From the NCBI GenBank assembly GCA_022575985.1, contig JAKSXM010000231.1:9302501-9366500 (forward strand): a stretch of DNA of 64,000 bases, in the 5' to 3' direction. The stretch comes from Anagrus nilaparvatae (taxonomy: Eukaryota > Arthropoda > Insecta > Hymenoptera > Mymaridae). A program made the position numbers and the translations under genes. Of the stretch, positions 48,761 through 59,882 are shown piece after piece (the first letter of the stretch is position 1; each line of letters starts with the position of its first letter). The notes below the pieces were generated by a model. It saw only the letters and a program-made list of their open reading frames with translations, searched no databases and had not been told where the DNA came from.

Positions 48761-51483
48761 TCTAGTTTCTATTTAAAAAAAAACTACCAGAATAAAAAAA
48801 AAGTTATTGGGCCTTTAAGTTGGCAAAAAATAAGGGAACCATTTTTATTTTTGAGTGTGTTAAATTTTGGTGTTTTGTGAAACTTTCGATAAAACAATGC
48901 TTGGAAAATAAGTGAAAAAGAAATCTTTTTGAATTATTAACAGTGAAAAAGTTTGTGCTCAAGTGTATATTTTTATAATTAGGATTGCTGTGGCTTTGAT
49001 TTTTTGAGGTATATTAATTTTTTCATTACACGAACACGTAAACAGGATGTTAAATTAACTTTTAATAACATATCTTTGAAAATTGTCACTTACTTTCTGG
49101 CCAATTTCATAATTAATACCGTCGGTTTAATTTCTTTAAACCTTTAAATTCGATTAAAATGTGATGACGAGATCTAAAGTATAAACAATAATGATTTCCT
49201 TTTTTTACAAACATTCAAACAAATAAAATTCCCCGCACGTCAAGACAAAACTTTTTATCAACATATGCTTCAGCTAAAGTAAATAATTCAATTAATTCGT
49301 TGACCCAATTTTCCAAATAAAATTTATTTTAAGGAAATTACTGTTTTTTTTTTAAATTATTAGCTTAAAAATCTTATAATTTAACTTATTTTTTAATAAC
49401 ACAGCAAACAGCAAAGATTACTCTGTGCAAATACAATGACATATCAAATTTTTCTCATTCAGCGATTCTCCGATGTTTACATTTACGCTTATTAATTAAA
49501 ATAATTAAATTAAGATAAAAAAATTGATTTCATTTTTTTTCCTTGTATTTTAATTTTTTTATTTTATTAACGTATTTAAGTAATTTGAAGGTTTCTCAAA
49601 TGTATTTATGGATTACCCTGTTTACAGACATGTTAGGATAAAGTAAATATTTGAGTTCATTTTTTCTATTAAAATTTTTTAGTTGTTTAGTATACTGGAT
49701 TTCCAGAAAATTAAATTGGCTGTTGTTTTAGAAATTTGTTTACTTTAGAAATTCTTGGCTGTCAAATTTACTGTTCGTTCAATAATTAAAAGAAATTTCA
49801 AGACATAAACTCAAGCGTCATTTAAAAAATTGAATCCAAAAAGAGTTTAAATTTTAAAAATCTTAATTATGTTTTGTCTGGCGTCTTTTACTATCCAAAA
49901 AAGGAAAAAAATTTTGAATAACGTCTACTAGGCTAAATATAAAAAAAGACATTTTATAGACCCTAAATTTTTGGGAATTTTTTATGCCTACAAAAGCAGC
50001 TTATAAATTATTATTTTTAAACTGTCTAATTCCCGATATTAGTCTCAAAATATTATTTCATTTGATTAAAAAAAAAAAATCGTCAAGTTTACCCTTTGCC
50101 TTAACTTGACAAATCGCCTAAATTTAATCAAATATTTGTTCAGCTTTGGCTATTAAAAACAAAGCAAATTAAGATAACAAGCTAAATCAAATTAATAAAA
50201 GTTGCTCTATAGAGTCAAATTAAAATACCCAAAAAGGACTTCTGTTTACATTAAGATGTCGACAGATCAACAGTAACGCGTGAAATAACAAAAAAAAATT
50301 TTTTTCAATTTTGAAAATAACATAAATACAGGTGACGTGTGTTAGAGAATAAAAAAAAACAATTCGTTACGTCGGATAGAGTTTTTGTTTCACGCTGTGA
50401 GAGAAACACCTTTGTCAATCAAAATATTAAAATATTTGATAAAAAATGAACTGTCAATAAAAAATTGCCTGTATTAATTATGTTTGTTGACATTGTAAAC
50501 ATGGAGCACAGCGACGGTGAGCGCGTTATCAGGATACAAACTAAACATATCGAAATTACAAAACTAACAAAAATTTTATTCAATCGAACGTTATAAATGA
50601 TGGCCAGGATTTTTGATTTTAATCAATTAAACAAATTTTCTAAATCGAAGATTAAAGAATTCGAAAAATGTTTACTCAACTCTCAAAGTCAACGAGTCAC
50701 TTGAAATGCTTGAAATAAACAAAGACTCGATATCCCCATATATGAACTTTGGCTATTTCCTTGGCTTGCTTGCGAATAAACGCCTAAAAAATATTCTCAA
50801 GATTACTATCTTTTGTATAATAACACGTCTTGATCAGCTTTTTTTCTTTTTCTTTTTTTTGGTTCGATCAAAATTTTGAAGGCGCCTATCATATTTTTTG
50901 ATTGGTTAAAATGCTCTTTATTCTCTATTCACTTTTGTATTCATAAAGCTTTTATTTGATTTGTTATTCTTTGGTATACAGCAAGTGCCATTGATTCTCA
51001 CGAGATTATCTCTCGCTCTCTCCTCCATACTAGTTTCTCTCCTGAGAAATTCTCTATTTTAATGGCTTTTTTCTTTCTTCCTTTTTAATTGATCATAATT
51101 TGATAGGTTATTTAGGAATTCCAAATCTGCTATTAACTTAAGATAATATTTTTCTCCAGTCTAAACCCGATTTCAAGTTTTCGTATTGTCTAGAAATTGA
51201 GAGTCTTTATTTACATGAAAACAGTGGGGAATTGAATAATTTAAGATCTAATGAGCTACCGAACTTAAATTTTATTAAACGTGTAATTTAAGAAATTTGT
51301 GCAAAAATACTCTAATTAAGCTTGAAATTGAGCAAAGAAGTTCAAGAAAAATTAAATTTCCAAGAGAAAAATAGTATGAAATGGGAAAAGTTTCGGGTGG
51401 CTGCGTCTGAAATTTCAAGGAATATCTGAAATTTGCTTAAAATATTTAGACCTACCTCCGGACCTACCTTCATTATTTTTTTA

Positions 51484-51666
51484 ATTATTACCTTATATAT
51501 ATCCGTGTAGTGACTTCGTTGAATTACGTCAATACCGACGCGTTTCGGAATTAAATAATTCCATCATCAGGGTTTAAAAAAACACTAATATATTTACATA
51601 AGTTAATAAATAACATTTAAAACACTTAAAACACTAAAACTGCCACATTTATAAGCGAACATAACG
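51484..51666 (-). repeat. Left terminal repeat of the Penelope-like element (inverted copy)
   Basis: The 183 bases are the reverse complement of 52650-52832, with only a few mismatches (for example CCGTGTAGTGAC here against GTCACTAGACGG at the other end). Relative to the ORF, this 5' copy is in the antisense direction. Confidence 0.92.
51534..51573 (-). ncRNA. Hammerhead-like ribozyme core (antisense copy)
   Basis: On the minus strand this reads ACC, CTGATGA (51564-51570 reversed), a GGAATTA/TAATTCC stem, GAAAC (51542-51546 reversed), GCGTC, then GGT. It is the mirror of the copy at 52743-52782 and has the same extra U before helix II. If functional, it would act only in antisense transcripts. 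Confidence 0.6.
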
Positions 51667-51706
51667 TTTGCAAACATAACGAGCGCGCTATGTTTGCAAA
51701 CGTTAA

Positions 51707-52495
51707 AGCAAAATTGCTAAAGATCTACAGATCATCAGAGTTAAAGAAGCTACAGATCATGTTATACCTGCTGACTCACATCATCCTCATTCACAGAAAA
51801 TGGCAAGTTTCAATTCGTTTATCCATAGATTAATAACAGTACCTTTAAATCAAGAAAATTACACCAATGAAATACACACCATAAAATATATAGCCATTGC
51901 CAATGGATACAATAGTAACATAATTAATAAATTAATTTACAAACATAAAAACCGCATAATAAAACCTGAAACCAAATATGTGTCAGCAATATATGGAAAT
52001 TACACTCCGTTTACGTTAATAAATACTTTCAGGAACTTTAATTATCAAGTGGGCTTCAGGACGAACAACAAGTTATTTAAATTATTAAAGAAGAGAAAAC
52101 ACACACCCCTACATCAAAAATCAGGAATTTACAAGCTTAATTGTAATGATTGTGACTCCTTTTACATCGGGCAAACTGGGAGGAAATTTATGGCTAGATA
52201 TCCGGAGCATGTACCACCTAAGAATCCAAGAGCTCCTATAGTTATAGAAAATATCAAATCTAATTTTGCTAAACACATCATCAGCAAAAAACATAACTGT
52301 ACAAGCCTAGAAAATAATTTAACCCCCCTTCATATATGCAATAAGGGAAACATCATGAATGCCTTAGAAGAATTTGAAATTTATAAAGCCTTCAAAATCC
52401 AAGACTCAAAAGATAAAATATTAAATGATCAATTGCATTTTAAATCGCATGCATTAAATAATACAGCAATAAATATTCTACAAAATCAACAATAA
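51707..52495 (+). pseudogene. C-terminal fragment of Penelope-like polyprotein: RT end plus GIY-YIG endonuclease
   Basis: The frame is open from 51707 (after a TAA at 51704) to the TAA just after 52495. Family-like sequence starts before the first ATG (51800): TDHVIPADSHHPHSQKMASF matches the end of the Penelope RT domain and its linker. Counting from that ATG, residues 109-111 are GIY and 122-124 are YIG, followed by QTGRKF with the conserved Arg, then EH. This is the GIY-YIG nuclease core that nicks target DNA. A CNDC pair just before YIG fits the Cys-containing motif found in Penelope nucleases. The catalytic RT motifs are absent, so this is a truncated copy. The remaining frame has no internal stop, which suggests limited age. 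The start codon is arbitrary because the N-terminus is lost. Confidence 0.88.
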
Positions 52496-52649
52496 CAAGA
52501 ATAATAATTGTACAATATTTACATCTAAACATAAACATACGGCATAATATTCTTTAAATTTGAAAAATAAAATTTATTATATCAAAATTTAAAATTCAAA
52601 TAAAAATATTATACCTGCCAGTGCCACGCCGGCTATCTTTGCGCGCGCT

Positions 52650-52832
52650 CGTTATGTTCGCTTATAAATGTGGCAGTTTTAGTGTTTTAAGTGTTTTAAA
52701 TGTTATTTATTAACTTATGTAAATATATTAGTGTTTTTTTAAACCCTGATGATGGAATTATTTAATTCCGAAACGCGTCGGTATTGACGTAATTCAACGA
52801 AGTCACTAGACGGATATATATAAGGTAATAAT
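52650..52832 (+). repeat. Right terminal repeat of the Penelope-like element
   Basis: 183 bases from CGTTATGTTCGCTTATAAATG to GGTAATAAT, in the sense direction relative to the ORF. It contains the hammerhead-like core at 52743-52782. The matching inverted copy lies at 51484-51666. Confidence 0.92.
52743..52782 (+). ncRNA. Minimal hammerhead ribozyme-like motif in the Penelope terminal repeat
   Basis: The parts are: ACC (helix I side), CTGATGA core (52746-52752), a 7-bp helix II GGAATTA/TAATTCC with a 2-base loop (52754-52769), GAAA core (52770-52773), and ACG/CGT as a loopless helix III ending in C at 52779. GGT then closes helix I. The predicted cleavage would be after C52779. A very short, self-complementary helix III is the known layout of Penelope minimal hammerheads, which are thought to work as dimers. 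One oddity is an unpaired U (52753) between CTGATGA and helix II, where a G-C pair is normal. This may weaken or abolish cleavage. Confidence 0.65.
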
Positions 52833-53831
52833 AATATATAGTTTAATTAGTGACTTGGACACCGTAATACAACATTAAACATGTTCTTTAAATTTTTTAA
52901 ATGTTTTATCGTGTGGTTTAAGGTTTAGATACTTAAAAATGAAAATCAGAAAACAAACCCTAAAAATTATTATTTACTTCTTGAAATATGCATCATATTC
53001 ACGTTCACTGGAAAACATTAAATATGTTTTCCTTTATGTTTATTTTTACAATTAATAATTTACAATTCAAAAAGAGTGTGCTTAAATTCTCAAGTGATTT
53101 AAGCAAACTGCTTAAAACTCGAAGCGCAGCAACGAATTTTTTCATGTAAGAAAGTATGGCCAATTTCTGCCCTCGGTACAAATAGATTTTTATTTCACTC
53201 AACTAGAAAAATTTTGAATTTTTAAACGTAAAATTGCAAAAATAACGAAGAGTATAATCTTCCTGATGAGAATCTCGGGAATATTACTTTTAAAGTCCAT
53301 GGAATCTCAATTGAATAAATTAAAGAGTAGAAAAAGATCATTGATTGCATTAACCTTGGCAAATTGCATCTTTTAAGAAGTCCTAAATTTCTCGACGAAG
53401 CGGTTGTGAAAAAAAGAAATTCATGTATTTACCAAAACAATTACGCAGCTTTATTCTAATGTTACGATATGAGATTGCAAGTAACGCGTTAACAGTTTGC
53501 TGACTTGAAACTTTTCAACTTTGCTTCATGCAGAATTTTGTGTCAGTGAAGAATTTAATTTATTAATAAACTAATTATAAGGGGTCAGTTTCGGTATTCT
53601 TTTTTCAGAACTATAAAAATTGCCCGTCGAATATGAATCCGCATTTTCTTTTTTAGTTACTTTTTTGGTCTATGCTTCTGATTTTTATCGGCTGATCGAT
53701 GACTTAAACTACATAATATCAGTAAAATATATTTTTGGCATAATTAACTTATTTATAACAATTTAACTCAAAAAATTTTTTATTTTAGGCAAATTTTTTA
53801 TCCTCCTTGAAAATTTAAACGAAGCAAAGGT

Positions 53832-55111
53832 ACGGAAATTTTAGAAAACTTGTTTAACCAAAAACATTTATCAAAATTTCTAAAACACCACAGTACCAAC
53901 TTCTTACTTACAAACTTAACCGATGATATCTGCCAGGGCTTCCACTCAGACTACATTACCATCCTACTAATGCTTGACCTTTCTAAAGCTTTCGACAGAG
54001 TTTCACATGAGATACTTTTGGATAAACTTAAAGCTATAGGCTTCTCAATCCAAGTTCTTGAATGGTTCTCAGAGTACCTTTCCAACCGTACCCAATCCGT
54101 CTTAATAGATAATAAGCCATCTTCTTCCCTAAAGGTCATTAACGGAGTCCCCCAAGGCTCGGTTCTCGGCCCCCTACTTTTCCTAATTTATATGAACGAC
54201 CTGGGCCGAAAAATCTCATACTCTAGAAGACTGATGTTTGCAGATGACCTCCAAATATATCTTCAGGTTCCCTACAAAAGTCTAAATCTGGGTGTAACCC
54301 TACTTCAAAATGACCTCCATCAAATTAAAAATTGGTGCGAAGCAAACAACTTCAAAATAAATATAGAAAAAACAAATTTCATAATTTTCGGCAAAAATGT
54401 TTCAAACTTATATGACACCAATACCTCCTTCTACTTCGATGGAGCCCAAATTCAACTGTCAAAAACTGTTAAAAATCTCGGCCTTTTTATTGACTATGAT
54501 ATGAAATGGCGGTCACAAATAAACCACATCATCAAATCAGTTAATTACGTCCTCTATAGATTGAGATACTTTAAACATCTAATAATCTCTAATCTCCGCA
54601 AGCAGCTCGTCACAGCCCTCATCTTTCCACTACTTGACTCAAACGTTTTCCCAATGGGTAATTTACCCGAACACCAATACTCACGACTCCAAAAACTATT
54701 AAACTCATCTGTTAGATACGTGTGTGGTATTAGTTATCCCTCTAGAACATCCCCTGATAGGATTAAGCTTGGTTGGCTAAATGTCAAACTACGCGCCAAA
54801 TACCTTAGCGCATTTCATATATATAATATCTTGAACATTGGCAAACCAAGCTATCTTAAAGATAAAGTGAAAATTACATCCCCACCAGAGAACTTCGTCC
54901 GAAAAACCGTCCGCACTTAGTTGTTAACACATCCACAAATCATACCTATAACAAATCCTCTCTTGTATTTATGCTATCCTTCTGGAATACTCACCCCGAA
55001 GAAATACGCTTGTCGAGTACAATTGATGTATTTAAGTGCAATCTTCACCACTATCTTCTTGAGATCGACAAACGTATAGTTCTAATGTTCCTCAATTTCA
55101 ACCCCCCATAA
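53832..55111 (+). pseudogene. Decayed non-LTR retrotransposon (CR1/Jockey-like LINE) reverse transcriptase
   Basis: The main open part (about 53832-54920) begins mid-domain (EILENLFNQ, then a jump to LKHHSTNF, where the usual QxGFR segment is missing). RT motifs follow: LDLSKAFDRVSH (motif A), NGVPQGSVLGP (motif B) and FADD (motif C, the catalytic Asp pair). After these come the thumb and the C-terminal segment of the family. A TAG stops the frame at 54918. The expected C-terminal tail continues one frame over (LVVNTSTNH..., SFWNTHPEEI, ending at TAA 55109), so there is a frameshift near the A-run at 54901-54905. The apurinic endonuclease and ORF1 are missing, as in typical 5'-truncated LINE copies. 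The 3' untranslated part may run to about 55330 (AATAAA near 55319). Catalytic residues are intact but the copy is dead. Confidence 0.9.
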
Positions 55112-57413
55112 ATTCTAAAAATAAATTTCCCAAAGCACCTCGTTTCCTCATCTGTCTACTAGCTCCATAAAATCCAATATCTTTTCACGCAGATTTAATT
55201 TGTAAATAATTTTTAAAAATCAATTTTTTATGTAATTGTTAAAAATTTAAATTTTTATTTTTTTCTTATATTATATAATTTTACAAAATTTTAATGCACG
55301 TATCAATTTGTATTTTTCAATAAAATTAATTTTAGAACCAAAATTTATATGCCAAAAAATGATTTTCTATACGAAAAAATCATAAATATGTGAAAAATTA
55401 GAGTCTCTTTAACTTCAATTTAGATAACTTGAATCAATTGATCAAATTTTTAATTTCATGATTCTAATTTCTATGCATTTTTAATGTTTTTTTTTATGAT
55501 TCTGAGGAATCATGAAAAATAATGAATATTACATTAAATAGTCATTCAAATTTTTCTTTTATAAATATGCAGTATCTGACAATTTTTCCTTGGCAATAAC
55601 TTTTACAGTTGAGTTGACGACTCTTATTATTATAAATATTACTTGGAGTAAATAAAAAACTATTGGGATAAAATTAACTTTATTTTAAAATAAAATTTCA
55701 GCAACTACATACTGTTTATTATAAGCCAAAAATTTAATTCTTGGATAGTTTGCATTAAAATAAGTTTAACAATTTTAGTATGATATAATTAATTAAAATA
55801 TGAAGAAAATTTTTCGACGCCAGGTTTTGTTGTAAAAGTTTTGTTTGATCATTTTTTTACAGTAAATAATCAACAATATTTTCTACGATTTTAGTAGGTT
55901 TTTTGCCATTTATGATCAAATTACTCAAATGTTACGGTAATTTTGTCTAATCTTTAAGTTAATTTTACTGCAGTACAAAAACCCAAGCAGACTTTAAGAT
56001 ATTTGATTTAAAACTGAAGTGCAATTTTCAATTTATGGAACTTAGAAAAAAAACTAAAAAAATTCAGCTTTCGAGGTAGCTTTTTAATTGGTTTTTTCAA
56101 TAGGAACGGGTATCTCCTGAAGGGGAAAAGAAATGTTTTTAATTTTATAAGTTTTCTTGGCAGTCAAAAATTAAAATGTAAAACTAATTGTATATCCAAG
56201 TTGATATTGATTTGACTCTAAAAGAATACTACAAAAATCTAATTTACAAAAAAAAATGTTAAAAAATTCTCGTCCTCAAAAGGGTGTCAACAATTTAAAT
56301 GAACCATTTATTTTGAAAAAGGTAATAATTTTTAAGGTTTCTACTGGTAAATATCCAATCTAGGAACTATAATGTTATAAAAAATAATAACATTTTTTTC
56401 AAATATTTTAACCTAGTTGGAAAATTTTAAAATATAAATTTTACTTTCAAAAGTCAAGAAAATAAAGTTATTTTATTTTGTAATTCAATCAAACAAACGT
56501 GTTAAAATACAATATCAAAATAACATTAAACTTTCCCAACAAATTAATATTTTCCTACGGGAGGCGGTGGGGCTCACGAAGTTTTCGTTACCTATTTTTT
56601 TTTCTCAGAAAAGGAATGCTCTGGAACCAAAACTTTTCTAATAAAAGCGTTCGAAATCTTAGTTTCCATCGAGAAAAATAAAATGTTGTATGTGTTAGTT
56701 TGCTGCTGGTTTTACATTGATTTTTTGTTTTTAGTCATAAAGGCATAAAATAAATATTTTTAAAAAACACAAACTCCTGATTTGTTTTTTGAACGTGCCA
56801 TTGCTATTTATTTACAAAGAAAAAACGATAAAAGATTCCATCAAGTGCCATAATCACTTTTAACCACCAGCCACACCTTCCGAAAAATTTGATCATTAAG
56901 ACACGTTTTTGAGCTTTCTTGCAGGTGTTTGTAGAAAAAATAAAAAAAATTCTTTATTTCACAATTAGTTATACGTTTTTATTGTTTTAGTACTTTCCGT
57001 GAACCACCTACATAATATCTTTTCATTATTAATTACACACTCTGGTGTTTTTAACAACACAAACAATTTTTCAAATTTCTTCAAATTACTTATTGTCCAT
57101 GAAAAATTTTATTTATAGATTTAGTTAAAACTATTTTTGACGAATCATTGCGAGATGTTCCTTCAAATTGACTTTTTTGCTACGTAATCCAATATAAGAA
57201 TAAAAATCAAATTATTATATGAAATTTCTAAAGAAATGCCTTTTTTTTATTCAATATAATTTTTTTTTCCCATTATTAATTTTGACTTTCAAAAATAAAA
57301 AAATCTGTCTTATAAAAATAGAATAAATAAAAAATAACGAAGCATATTAAAAAAATTCTTTGAAAATATAAAAAAGCAGTAACCGTTAGATAAATAAATG
57401 TGATTTTTTTCAG

Positions 57414-57793
57414 GTGAATACATACTTTCTTCGGGAGCATCATCTTCGAAAGAGTCGAGCACACCGAGCGATCAAGCTCAAGTCCAACAGCAAGAACCAG
57501 CAGAGGCTCAAACAGAACGCGAAGACCCCGAAAGTGGATTTTCTCCATCCTCGAGTTCCCCGTCTTCCTCCTCGCTAGATTTCATCAAAGAGGATCAATT
57601 GGAAGCTGGGCAAACCGATCTGATCCAACTTGCCGAAGATTCTCTCTCATTGGATCTCGACAATGATTTTGACAGTCTTCTAGAAAGCACAGAAGTTGAG
57701 GCATTTTTGAACTACGATTCGATTGGACTCAACAACGTTTTCAATCTTGGCGAAGCCTTGCAGCTTATCGATCTCGATGACGCCGAACTTGAG
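57414..57793 (+). CDS. cnc: cnc exon completing ETGE, with Ser-rich and acidic activation segments
   Basis: A 380-base exon between TTTTTTTCAG and the donor GTAAGT. Its first two bases complete the Gly of ETGE, followed by EYILSSGASS. Then come a Ser/Gln/Glu-rich region (STPSDQAQVQQQ), the string DPESGFSPSSSSPSSSSLDF, and an acidic, leucine-studded part (DLIQLAEDSLSLDLDNDFDSLL, VEAFLNYDSIGL, ALQLIDLDDAELE) that looks like a transactivation domain of the Neh4/Neh5 kind. It ends in phase 0. If the donor is not used, translation would run on for 14 codons to a TAA at 57833, giving a truncated protein. ESGFSPS resembles a beta-TrCP phosphodegron (DSGxxS) with Glu replacing Asp; this is inference. 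Codon use is far less AT-biased than the flanks, as expected of real coding DNA. Confidence 0.95.
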
Positions 57794-57855
57794 GTAAGTT
57801 TGCAAAACAAGAGCTCGAATTTATTAAGAAAGTAAATTTGAACGAATTTTTCTAG
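57794..57855 (+). other. cnc: 62-base cnc intron
   Basis: GTAAGTTTGC to TTTTTCTAG, with in-frame stop at 57833. It is in great contrast to the 20.9-kb intron just before. Sixty bases is near the common minimum for insects. Confidence 0.9.
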
Positions 57856-58020
57856 AAAAAGAAGGAATTAAAAGATAGAAAATCAAATACCGAAGAGGAG
57901 ATCGAAAACAACACAACTGACGAAGAAGAGAATCCGAAAGAAGGCGACATGAGTGTCATACATCAAGCGCCCTTTCCGTACCATCCTCACCACTCACCAC
58001 ACCATGCGCGTTTTCACCAG
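57856..58020 (+). CDS. cnc: cnc exon with Lys/Glu-rich and His/Pro-rich segments
   Basis: 165 bases, 55 codons, phase 0 at both ends, between TTTTTCTAG and GTAAAA. It starts KKKELKDRKSNTEEEIENN, continues EEENPKEGDMS, and ends VIHQAPFPYHPHHSPHHARF plus HQ. The basic-acidic first half is likely a flexible, solvent-exposed linker. The FPYH(x)HH-type stretch is a His/Pro-rich segment that CNC proteins carry N-terminal to the CNC-bZIP domain. No bZIP residues (for example the R-rich CNC signature) are in this exon or anywhere to its right in the window, so the DNA-binding exons lie beyond 64000. Confidence 0.93.
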
Positions 58021-59640
58021 GTAAAATATTTAAAATTTTCTTTTAAATTATAAAAAATTTGTTTGATGTAGTTGAATCTTTGAAAAAATCATTTAAGCAT
58101 TTTATTGCGCAATTTCAAAAAAACTGAAAAAAAAGAATTGTCTATAATTATCGAGTATGAAAAAAAAGAGATATTTAAGAATTTGTCTTGGCCTCGCGAC
58201 ATGCGATCAACTATTAGAATAGATAATAATTTTAAAAGTTTTTCTTGTGCTTCCTCCGAGAACAGTGCATAATTGCAGGCTGCATAAGACAAATTATTGT
58301 TTACGAATATAATATATAATGCATAAAGCTTCTTACATACGTTTTTTTTAATTGTTTTAAAAAATGAAATATTGAGATTATGTTATATATTTACTGCCAC
58401 TACTCCTCCTACACTCCATAAAAATGCTCCCTTTAAGGCATACTTTTTACTTTTTTCCGGCATCTTCTTCTCTCGTGGTTGCAAATCATGCAGAAGAAGA
58501 AAATACGAGCTACGTACGCTTTTCTTTCCGTATTTTATTCTTGTTATTATTTTGTCAATATTTGACTTGTGACGTTTATTTTAATGTGTGAACGAATTTT
58601 TTTTTCCTCGTGATTTTAATTTTTATTTCTCAGTAATTTATTTATAGATTAATCTTTTTTAATTATAAATATTTATCTTGTTTTATTTAAAAATTCACCA
58701 GGGGAGTGGGGTAATCAAGGTATTGGGGGAAGCCCCAGGCATTCGAGTAACCAACTAGAATCTTTTATTTTCCTCGAATATTAATAAATATTCGAATAGG
58801 GACAATTAAGTCTGTTGAGATTTCCTAATAAAAATTAATGAGCCAGAAGTTTAATTTTTATTTACTCAAATAAATTAGCATTTCAATTTTAGGAACTCGA
58901 TTGTTTTTTTCTTTATTCAATTTATGTTGTATATTTTAGTAATTATCTTAAACGATGAAGAAAATTTCAATTTTTTAAAGAGAAACTCCTGCAGAATGTA
59001 TTTATTTACCAAATCAAAGTTTTTAGTTTTGAAATTTAACGAATTGGATAATTAAAATTAAGAATAGATTCAAAATAGGCGGTTTCTTGAGAATTTGTCG
59101 AAAAGTCTGCAAATTTTTCCAATTTTCTGAAATACAAACTAAAAAGAAAGAGGAAATTAAGTTGCTGCTTGAGTGTAATCGTAGTATAACGAAACTTGAA
59201 ATAAAAAATTAAATTTTGTTATCACTTTTTTAGTCAATAATATTAAATTGAATAAAAAAAGTCCACCTTTTTCTTCGACTATTTTTTCTACATGAGCCCA
59301 AAATTTGTAGTTTTATATAAACGCAAAATGTTAATTTCAAATGAATTATTTTTAAACAGTCTGATACAGCCTATTAGTCCCTAATTCCCCCTATATACGA
59401 GAAACGAATCCCCAAACCTCCTGTATTTACTTAAAAATTAAATAAAAAATCAGTGAAACAAAAAAATGAGTATTTTTGAGGCGTAAATAATTTTTGATAT
59501 AATACCGAAGATTAGCAGTAATTATAGTACTCGATACAGAGTAATAACAAAAGTGCATTTATATACAGTGATAATAAAAAAAAATAGTTTGGAAAAAAAC
59601 CCCTTCCATAAAATGACACGTGAAGTAAAAAAAAAAGGTG
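58021..59640 (+). other. cnc: cnc intron, first part
   Basis: It begins GTAAAATATT. A patch of mixed composition at 58395-58520 (CTGCCACTACTCCTCCTACAC, GGCATCTTCTTCTCTCGTGG) might be regulatory. The rest is AT-rich, with no exon that I can support. It leads to the alternative promoter region. Confidence 0.6.
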
Positions 59641-59882
59641 ATATGCAGGTCTTTTGAAAAAAGCTTCTTCTTCTCCGGTAGATTCAGCAACGTGCTCGCA
59701 GTCAAGAGTGCTTAGTGCAGAGAAACACATACGATGATAATACCGGTTAAATAAAAATGTCTTTTTACCTTATCATAAAGATATTAATTTTTATTAAGTC
59801 TAAAAATATCAAGTTATTAATAGTTTAGTGCATCGACTGTGATAATAATTAACAAATCAACAAAATTATGGTTTAATGTGAC
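59641..59882 (+). promoter_or_regulatory. cnc: Presumed promoter and leader of the short cnc isoform, with small upstream ORFs
   Basis: Because 59883 is a start codon with a good donor 75 bases on and no acceptor-bounded exon, the DNA just before it should contain a transcription start or a leader splice. TTCAGCAACGTGCTCGCAGTC (59683-59703) is a GC-richer patch and a TCAGC initiator-like site. The reverse strand reads TTGCTGAATC, near the Maf/CNC element core TGCTGA. Three short upstream ATG frames follow: six codons near 59733, about 23 codons from 59758, and two codons near 59868. None is in frame with the main start. They may limit translation of this isoform. Confidence 0.4.

Larger units (their letters stand above)
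51484..52832 (+). mobile_element. 5'-truncated Penelope-like retroelement with inverted terminal repeats
   Basis: An ORF for the C-terminal part of a Penelope-like polyprotein (GIY-YIG endonuclease) lies between two 183-base inverted repeats, 51484-51666 and 52650-52832, which are almost identical. Penelope-like elements are retroelements whose reverse transcriptase is related to telomerase. They characteristically carry terminal repeats that may be direct or inverted, and many of these repeats contain hammerhead ribozymes; both repeats here contain such a core. Most of the reverse transcriptase is missing, so the element cannot move by itself. High arm similarity suggests a fairly recent insertion in the cnc intron. 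Just inside the left repeat, AACATAACGAGCGCGC is a second copy of the right repeat's inner boundary, a trace of the terminal rearrangement. Confidence 0.9.
36517..57413 (+). other. cnc: 20.9-kb cnc intron splitting the ETGE motif
   Basis: It runs from GTAAGT to TTTTTTTCAG and interrupts the Gly codon of ETGE. It contains a GC-richer island at 36856-37080, possibly regulatory stretches at 38221-38460 and 39301-39660, a TATA-like island at 41701, a SINE-like B box at 45482, MITE and dispersed-repeat copies at 46.3-47.2 kb, a Penelope-like element (51484-52832) and a LINE fragment (53832-55111). The intervals 42000-45480, 47170-51480 and 55340-57413 are AT-rich and show nothing that I can support. 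Confidence 0.9.

Noticed and set aside
53951..54139. 62-codon minus-strand frame opposite the LINE
   Set aside because: Antisense shadow of the reverse transcriptase coding sequence.
57276..57548. 90-codon minus-strand frame opposite the cnc exon
   Set aside because: Shadow of the conserved plus-strand exon at 57414-57793; its other half is AT-rich intron.
57794..57835. Read-through end of cnc exon 57414-57793 to a stop at 57833
   Set aside because: The GTAAGT donor and the in-frame continuation in the 57856 exon make the spliced form far more likely; the read-through would only be a retained-intron product.
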